In this document: in pieces, positions 57,730 through 64,000 of the stretch
Layout: the number at the start of each line of letters is the position of its first letter
Position numbering within the stretch: the first letter of the stretch is position 1
DNA from: Megaleporinus macrocephalus
Taxonomy: Eukaryota > Chordata > Actinopteri > Characiformes > Anostomidae
DNA length: 64,000 nucleotides
NCBI GenBank assembly: GCA_021613375.1
Contig: JAJQXZ010000028.1
Location: forward strand, 528,501-592,500
Direction: 5' to 3'
Notes under the pieces: model-generated
What the model was told of the DNA's origin: nothing
The model's input: the letters and a program-made list of their open reading frames with translations, nothing else
Databases searched by the model: none
Translations under genes and position numbers: made by a program

Positions 57730-58910
57730 GTCAAGTCAAGTCAAGTCAATTTTATTTATATAGCGCTTTTTACAACGATGTTGTCTCAAAGCAGCTTTAC
57801 AGAGTTTTGAAAACAGTTATAACATATATCCCCCAGTGAGCAAACCAGAGGCAACAGTGGCAAGGAAAAACTCCCTCAACTGGAGGAAGAAACCTTGGGA
57901 GGAACCAGACTCACAAGGGGAGACCCATCCTCCTCTGGTCAAACAGTATTTACAGTTTGAACTAAATACCAAAGAAAGGAGTCTCTGTTTGAAATCTGGA
58001 TAGCAAAGCTTTAGAAGCTGCACAGATAGAGGCAGTGTATGACTGAGGCAGTCTCTGGCTGAGGCAGTCTATGACAGTCTTTATGTAAAGTGGGCGTGAG
58101 CTGAAACAGTCCCATCCTATCTCAGTGCTGGTGCATCTGGATGGCACAGTGATGTAACTGAGGGTGTAGCAGTAAATGGACAGGTGAGCTGGCTGGTGAT
58201 GGTGGGGTGATGGCCCGATGATCAGTCCTTCAACAGCCTTCAACAGACAGGAGGACAGTCATTTCCTCAGGAAGAGTAAAGAGAAAGAGTTAGTTGGGCT
58301 CAGGAGTAAGACTGTAGAGAATATGAATTTTCAGAATTTTAGAGTGTGGTTGGTGACTCCGGCAGATCTAACTATAACAGCCTAAACTAAAAGGAGAGAA
58401 CCAGAAGGTAACATGGACATGAGAGTACCCTGAGACACTGGGGTCCCCCCACTCCACCATCAACAAACCTGTGTGATCGCGTGAAGTGTTGGAACAACAG
58501 CACCAACATCTCAGTTTACCATAAACCTCTGTGTCCAAGAACCCCCAGATCTCCTGCCTTTATCTAAAAGAGAAACTTAATTACAAAAAGCTACACTAAA
58601 CAAGTATGTTTTTAGTCTAGACTTAAATATTGAGACTGTGTCAGAGTCCCGAACATTAACTGGGAGATTATTCCACAATTTTGGGGCTTTGTAGGAAAAA
58701 GCTCTTCCCCCCATTGTAGTCTTCTGAATTTTAGGAACTATTAGAAAACCAGCATCCTGTGATCTGAGTGAACGTGGCGGTTCATAATAGGAAATTAAAT
58801 CTTGCAGGTACTCCGGTGTGAGACCGTGCAGGGTTTTATACGTCAGTAATAGAATTTTATAGTCGATACGGAATTTAACAGGAAGCCAGTATGTTGTTCT
58901 CTCTGCTCTT
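57730..58910 (-). mobile_element. L2-type LINE, 5'-truncated, with pol C-terminus
   Basis: The - strand frame ending with the stop at 58577-58579 gives YWLPVKFRIDYKILLLTYKT, LHGLTPEYLQDLI, RAFSYKAPKLWNNLPVNVRD and FKSRLKTYLFS, the C-terminus of an L2-like non-LTR reverse transcriptase. Below it lies the 3' UTR seen in copy 1 (53866-54396), then 'gctatataaataaaatt' and a (CTTGA)n tail at 57730-57749. The 5' end is truncated near 58910, within a host repeat. Confidence 0.85.
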
Positions 58911-58911
58911 G

Positions 58912-59035
58912 TATGGCTGGAAATAACTACCCAGCAGTGTTGCGTAGATGGCCGCTGAGTAAACAGACTTCTCAATAAGGACTTTTATTTTATAAGTATT
59001 TCAATCTAGTGAGTGTGTCCAATTTAACTGGCAGA
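58912..59035. repeat. Host repeat fragment (right part), paired with 62585-62700
   Basis: 'gtatggctggaaataactac', 'ccagcagtgttgcgtagatg' and 'tgagtgtgtccaattt', same orientation as 62585-62700. Confidence 0.75.
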
Positions 59036-59099
59036 TAGCTTTTGTTTCAAGACGACTCATATAAACATATACAGTTGCTTCTTCATAAAGAATATAATG

Positions 59100-60665
59100 T
59101 ATACTAGGGGTGTCCAAACCTTTTTCAAAGGGGGCCAGACTGGACAATATCAAAATACCTAAGGACCGGTCTCTCTTTTCAAAAGTATTATTCATAAATT
59201 CTATATAAATTATATATATATATATATTCATATTCAAAATATGAAAAACACACACACGTACAGAATAATGAATAATTATTAAACAAATTAATTTAAATTG
59301 ACTGTAACTGCAGCAGCAGAACATCAACAGAGTAAACACTGTTACAACGTACTGCATCAGGTATCTTCAGTGTTTCTCCTGTAGACTGTATATCACTCAG
59401 TCACTGCATCACCAAACTTATGGAACTCTTAATTCACATAACCTTATATGTTATGGAGAACATTTCTCTGATGGTGAGTTTCTCTGCAGTGACACTGAAG
59501 TGGTGGTGGTGTGTTAGTGTGTGTTGTGCCGGGGTGAGTGCATCAGGCACAGCAGTGCTGCTGCTGGAGTGTTTAAAGACCTCAGTGTCACTGCTTAGCG
59601 ATTAGCATAGCCACCTCATAACTGGCTCTGGTCTGGTTCTCTTGTGCCCCACGTGCCCTGAAGAACAGTTGCTGCTGTGAGACCAGGTTTCTCTGCCCTC
59701 TTGTCTCCTGAGTATTTACTATAATGTCATCACCGCAATAGTTTCTTGGTATAAGAGATACACACATTTGCAGCATCTCTTTATGGAAAACTATTGTATC
59801 TCTAATGAAATAAGCTTTTTTGGCGTAGCCGTCACTGCATGCCTATCAGTAAGTTCAGGACCCCAGTCAGAGAAGTAATGCCTCTTACGTTTATTTAACT
59901 TCGATTGCTAACATGGCGGTGAACAGTGGCGGCTGGCGCAAAAATAATTGAGGGGGGCGCAAACAATCCAACAAATAAAACAAAGATTAAAAAATAGCAC
60001 TATTTGAACATGAATTTTGACCTCCTTTCCTTCTGGCCTGTAAATTTCTCAATTAAATTCTTGTTGAAATCAGTCATCTCTGTAACTAGTCTTTTCTCAT
60101 TGGACAACATTTTCCATTAACAGCTGGAGTAGACCCCCAGCACCACAACAGGCTTTGAACTCTTCCTTGCTGTAGATGAGTGTAAGGAATCAATAGGAGT
60201 CAGATGATCCATTTGCAAGGCTTTTAATGCTTTCAGAGCAGTGAAACACAATAAGAATGTCCGTGAGGCCAGGAAAGTCCACTGGAATCGAGAAAGGAGG
60301 ACTTGGGGAAGATGAGAGCTGACCCGTGGAGCTGGATGGAAGGTGGAGTAGATCACTGATGGTAAGCAGCATCTCCCAAGCACCTCCGTGGGTATCCAGG
60401 TGGAGCTGGGGAACCAGAACTGATACCGAGGATCTCACGGCGTGTGGGCTCCAGGTGAGGCCTGCGTGGACAGATTAGAACAGCGCCTAATGGCGACTTT
60501 AAGTGACTGCGCAGAGTAAACGAAAGAGTTTGTAATAAGGGTACCGGATGTGAGCCATGAGTCCAGGAGTCCGTGGGGATGCTGACCTCACTCTTCAGCC
60601 ACCAATAATGTATTCTTACGAGTGATGGCGGGGGCCAATAAAAATCTATCTGCGGGCCGCTAATG
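59100..60665. repeat. Possible eroded hAT element with nested insertions
   Basis: Left 'taggggtgtccaaacctttt' with 'gggggccagactggac'; right 'ggcgggggccaataaaaatc' with 'tgcgggccgct'. These resemble the two ends of fish hAT repeats. Between them: MITE family B fragment 59485-59600 and a different repeat start at 59928 ('cagtggcggctggcgcaaaa'). No clean target duplication, so low confidence. Confidence 0.35.
59485..59600. mobile_element. MITE family B fragment
   Basis: 'gtggtggtggtgtgttagtg', 'cacagcagtgctgctgctgg' and 'gagtgtttaaagacctcagt', as in 11022-11090. Confidence 0.6.
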
Positions 60666-60689
60666 TATAGAGTTCAATACCAAACCTTT

Positions 60690-60867
60690 TGGAAAACGGT
60701 TCCTATTCAACCTAAAAATGATTCTGCCATATGTTACGACATCCATCGTGTAACAGTAGAACAACCCATTGTTGGTCAATTTATCATGAACGTATGAAGG
60801 CTGCATTCAAACGATGTAGGGAAATAACAGAGATGCATGTTGTTCGTTGGACAGCGGCGATATCTTA
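60690..60867. mobile_element. MITE family A copy, degenerate
   Basis: Only one end (cgttggacagcggcgatatc) and the 'aacgatgtagggaaataaca' segment are clear. Confidence 0.5.
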
Positions 60868-61895
60868 GCTGATCCAGTACGTTTGGTGTTTGGGGGGAAC
60901 TTCTTGATATGAATTTGATTTTCACTGAACTTTGACTTTATATAGATAAATTATGAGTAGAGTAGATGTCCAGCGTCTGGGCTACACGCTGCAACACAGC
61001 ACCAGTTCTAAAATCTGGCCTCCCTCTTCTCTCTGTTTCCATGTTATAAATCCAGATGTGCAGGGCTGAGTCTACCCCACATCTCCAGAAACTCTAGACT
61101 GACACAGACACGCAGTTTCACATACAGTCGAGGAACGCATGGTTTATGCTGGGCACGGGTCCATGGAAAGTTTACATATCCCCCCTCATTATCATGTCAG
61201 ACGAGCGACAGCGGAATACACCCACATACGCATGCGCACGTGCACACCGACCACACATGTCCCGCGCCAGACGACCCCACCCTCCCCCATTTGTTCAAGA
61301 TTATTATCATATATAAAGCTTAATAAAAACTCAGGCTGGACTGCTGCCCTCTGTGATCTGAGCTCTGTACTGTATAGCCCAATATCAGCTCTTCTGCAGT
61401 TCAGAGTGAACTCATTGTAAGTCGGCTTCAGCCAAAACTATGACCTACTCTGAACCGTACGCCCCCAACCATTACACTCTTATCAGTCTTGGTCATATAT
61501 CACACAGTTGAAGAGGTGAAACAGAACACATCCTTCTATGTTAGTGATATATTGCGCAGTTTAACATACTAAGAATGGCAAATCACAGGATACTATCCAA
61601 ACACGGAGCAGTAACTTCTGAGGATCACTTATGGGAGTGAATATGGTTACACTGAACAGATCTAGGATATGCAGTAGTATAAAAAAACACTGCCCATGAT
61701 GATGTTAGATCCAGCCCTATTGCTACACGATCAAATTCAATTGTTTTCTTGCATTTCTTTTGTAGTCTATAGTCAAGAAGATCCATTGATGTCCATATCT
61801 GAAGAAGTATTTTAATAAAAAACATTTAAATCACTCTAAATGCATTTATTTCCCAATATATTATATTAAATTCTGTGTTGGTCTCTCTCTCTCTC
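60868..61895. other. Intergenic, nothing recognised
   Basis: Ordinary sequence with no clear repeat or gene. A (CT)n tract begins at 61883. Confidence 0.4.
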
Positions 61896-61897
61896 TT

Positions 61898-62330
<433 letters not shown>

Positions 62331-62481
62331 GTCATCTTAAATGTATAATTCTGAGATTGATGTGAGATTAACCCATTTCTGGATATTATTCATTTAAGTT
62401 TTACACATGAGGAGACTAGTCACGGGTTGATATATGAACAAAAAACTTTTCAGAGAAAGTCTTGCCCAATCAGAGCCAATC

Positions 62482-62700
62482 AGCTTGCTGCTAATGTGCG
62501 CGCTGGGAAGGGTCAGCAATAAAGTGGCGCTAGTAGAGAAAGCCAACATCTTTTGAAGGATCTGTGCAAACACAGTAACCAGAACAAGTCTTGTATGGCT
62601 GGAAATAACTACCCAGCAGTGTTGCGTAGATGGACTTCTCTATACAGACTTTTATAAGGTTTAAGTAGTTTAATCTAGAGAATGTGTCCAATTGTCCTGG
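62482..62700. repeat. Uninterrupted host repeat
   Basis: Continuous version of the repeat split at 57490-57612 / 58912-59035; 'ccagaacaag' is followed at once by 'tcttgtatggctgg'. Confidence 0.75.
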
Positions 62701-62823
62701 TGCTGAACTGAAATTAAAGGATGTCCTGAGACTTTTTTAACTGTATTCTCTCAACTTTATTGAATTAGAAATACATACTGTATTTTATGCCTGCTGTAAA
62801 AAGGGGTTGAAGAACCTCTACAC

Positions 62824-63827
62824 CAGAGGTCACTAATAGGCAGACCGCAGTCCGGGTCCGGACCCAGACGTTGTCCAGTGTGGTCCACCGATAAAGTACT
62901 GAGAAGGATTTGATGTTGACAGTGTTTATTTTAAGAGGCGGAGCTTTTCTTGTAAACTTGCAGACCAAGTCAAGTCAAGTCAGGTCAAGTGGGTTTTACT
63001 GTCATTTCAACTACATACATAGTACACAGTGAAACGAAACAACGTTCCTCCAGGACCATGGTGCAACATAGACAGTGCATACAAGACAAGTGCAACACAA
63101 ACAAACAAGTGCGGACAGACAACACAACACAGTACAGACAGAGAATAATAAATAATTGCCGGTAGTGTGCAAATTGTGCAATGTGTAATAAATAGAGTCC
63201 AGTGAGGTAGTAAAGTTATTAGTGCAATGCTTTGTGCAAAAATGCTTCCACGTGCATTGTAAAATCACCAGAGGCTCCTTAGCCAATCAGATCTCTGCAG
63301 ATTCAGGAGTAAGGTAAGGTACAAAGCCAGAAACCCAGTCGGAGAGTAAAGCGAGTCGGATAAAGAATAGCGTGCTCTAAAGAAAAGAAAAATGGATGAC
63401 AAAAACTGACTTTTCAACCAGGAGTGGAGAGACTTATCTGTTTATTCTTCACAGGCAGGTCCAAACCAACAGGTCAAGATTTGAAATTGAGTTGACAAGA
63501 TGTACTTTTTCTATAAATAAACACTTTAGGATTTTTTTAAAGGCATTCTGTTTATTTGCAGCCCTTGTTTTTACTTAAAGGTGAGGAAAAAACATTTATT
63601 AGAAGTTTATAAATAATTTATTCAGTTCAGCATTTAAACAGTAAATACACTGAAATATACTGAATGGTATGTGTGATGTGTTGGTGTTTCAGTTGCTGAT
63701 GGTATAAGATGCTGATACTAGACTACTTCAGTAAACAGGATACACCACTGAATCAGAACACATAAGTTAGAAATGAAGACGTCCGAACCCTATTCTGAGG
63801 AAATCTCCTCTGAATTAAATACCCATG
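62824..63827. mobile_element. hAT family D copy with nested retroposon tail
   Basis: Left 'cagaggtcactaataggcag', right 'attaaatacccatg'; shares 'ggcggagcttttcttgt', 'ccaatcagatct' and 'gcatttaaacagtaaata' with 24613-25443. Broken at 62960-63255 by another repeat. Confidence 0.75.
62966..63255 (-). mobile_element. Retroposon 3' end nested in the hAT copy
   Basis: (AAGTC)n at 62966-62987, then 'gtgggttttactgtcatttc', 'gtgaaacgaaacaacgttcc', 'tccaggaccatggtgcaaca'. On the - strand this is the usual end of a fish LINE-type 3' UTR with a (TTGAC)n tail. No coding part present. Confidence 0.65.
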
Positions 63828-64000
63828 TGCTCTATGTGATGCAAAGGTTCTGTAAAAGGTAGAACCGCTTGTCCATGCCAGCAACTATCACAGAAGCTTT
63901 ATTACTGAGCTTATAAAATTAAAGTATATAATTAAAGTCATTAAATGCTGCGTGTTTCATATAAGTATGTTTTGTTTTTATACAGGTGTTGCAAAATGAC
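63828..64000. other. Window end, nothing recognised
   Basis: Short stretch after the hAT copy with no recognisable feature. Confidence 0.4.

Overview
The window reads as intron-rich, AT-rich, repeat-laden vertebrate DNA, most likely from a teleost fish and probably an otophysan (characin or catfish group). The gene models show teleost/vertebrate orthology directly. The fish assignment also rests on the style of the repeats: tRNA-derived SINEs, L2- and L1-like LINE tails, Tc1 and hAT remnants, and long (TA)n and (CATC/TATC)n microsatellites. The species is not identifiable from sequence reading alone.

Three protein-coding genes can be supported. (1) tdrp (testis development related protein), + strand: the last two coding exons (2624-2739 and 9901-10351). 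The N-terminal exon(s) lie left of the window. (2) fbxo25 (F-box only protein 25, an SCF ubiquitin-ligase substrate receptor), - strand: complete, nine coding exons from 39100 down to 17691. All splice junctions read GT/AG with compatible phase and give a 352-residue protein. A non-coding first exon with a clean donor and a CpG-rich, CCAAT/GC-box promoter lies at about 39473-39700. (3) A FAM110-family gene, best fit fam110c, - strand: single coding exon 48894-50273 (459 aa). It carries ten perfectly phased 15-residue repeats not expected in the family. tdrp and fbxo25 converge tail to tail, as they do in human 8p23.3. The three genes do not form a pathway visible from sequence.

Layout: 1-1640 two minisatellites (42-bp units, then a 43-bp/129-bp higher-order array); 1806-2322 hAT-like element; 2624-10351 tdrp with a 7.2-kb intron full of repeats; 10352-16770 tdrp 3' flank with MITEs and SINEs; 16768-39100 fbxo25, whose introns hold a 29-bp AT minisatellite, two non-autonomous hAT elements with 8-bp target duplications, a deleted Tc1, a 100-bp palindrome, a terminal-repeat-flanked unit, a tetranucleotide array and a 104-bp satellite; 39112-39700 promoter and first intron; 40060-45560 a cluster of local duplicates broken by microsatellites, an L1-like remnant and a SINE; 47720-48650 39-bp minisatellite; 48894-50273 FAM110 gene; 51340-52766 a 20-bp minisatellite of about 71 units that looks like an amplified SINE A box; 53860-64000 LINE 3' ends, hAT copies, SINE and microsatellites with no recognisable gene.

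No CRISPR array, rRNA, operon or other prokaryotic-type system is present. The most interesting signals are the SINE fragments that became minisatellites (head and tail separately), the coding minisatellite in the FAM110 gene, and several nested insertions whose history can be read from paralogous copies inside the same window.
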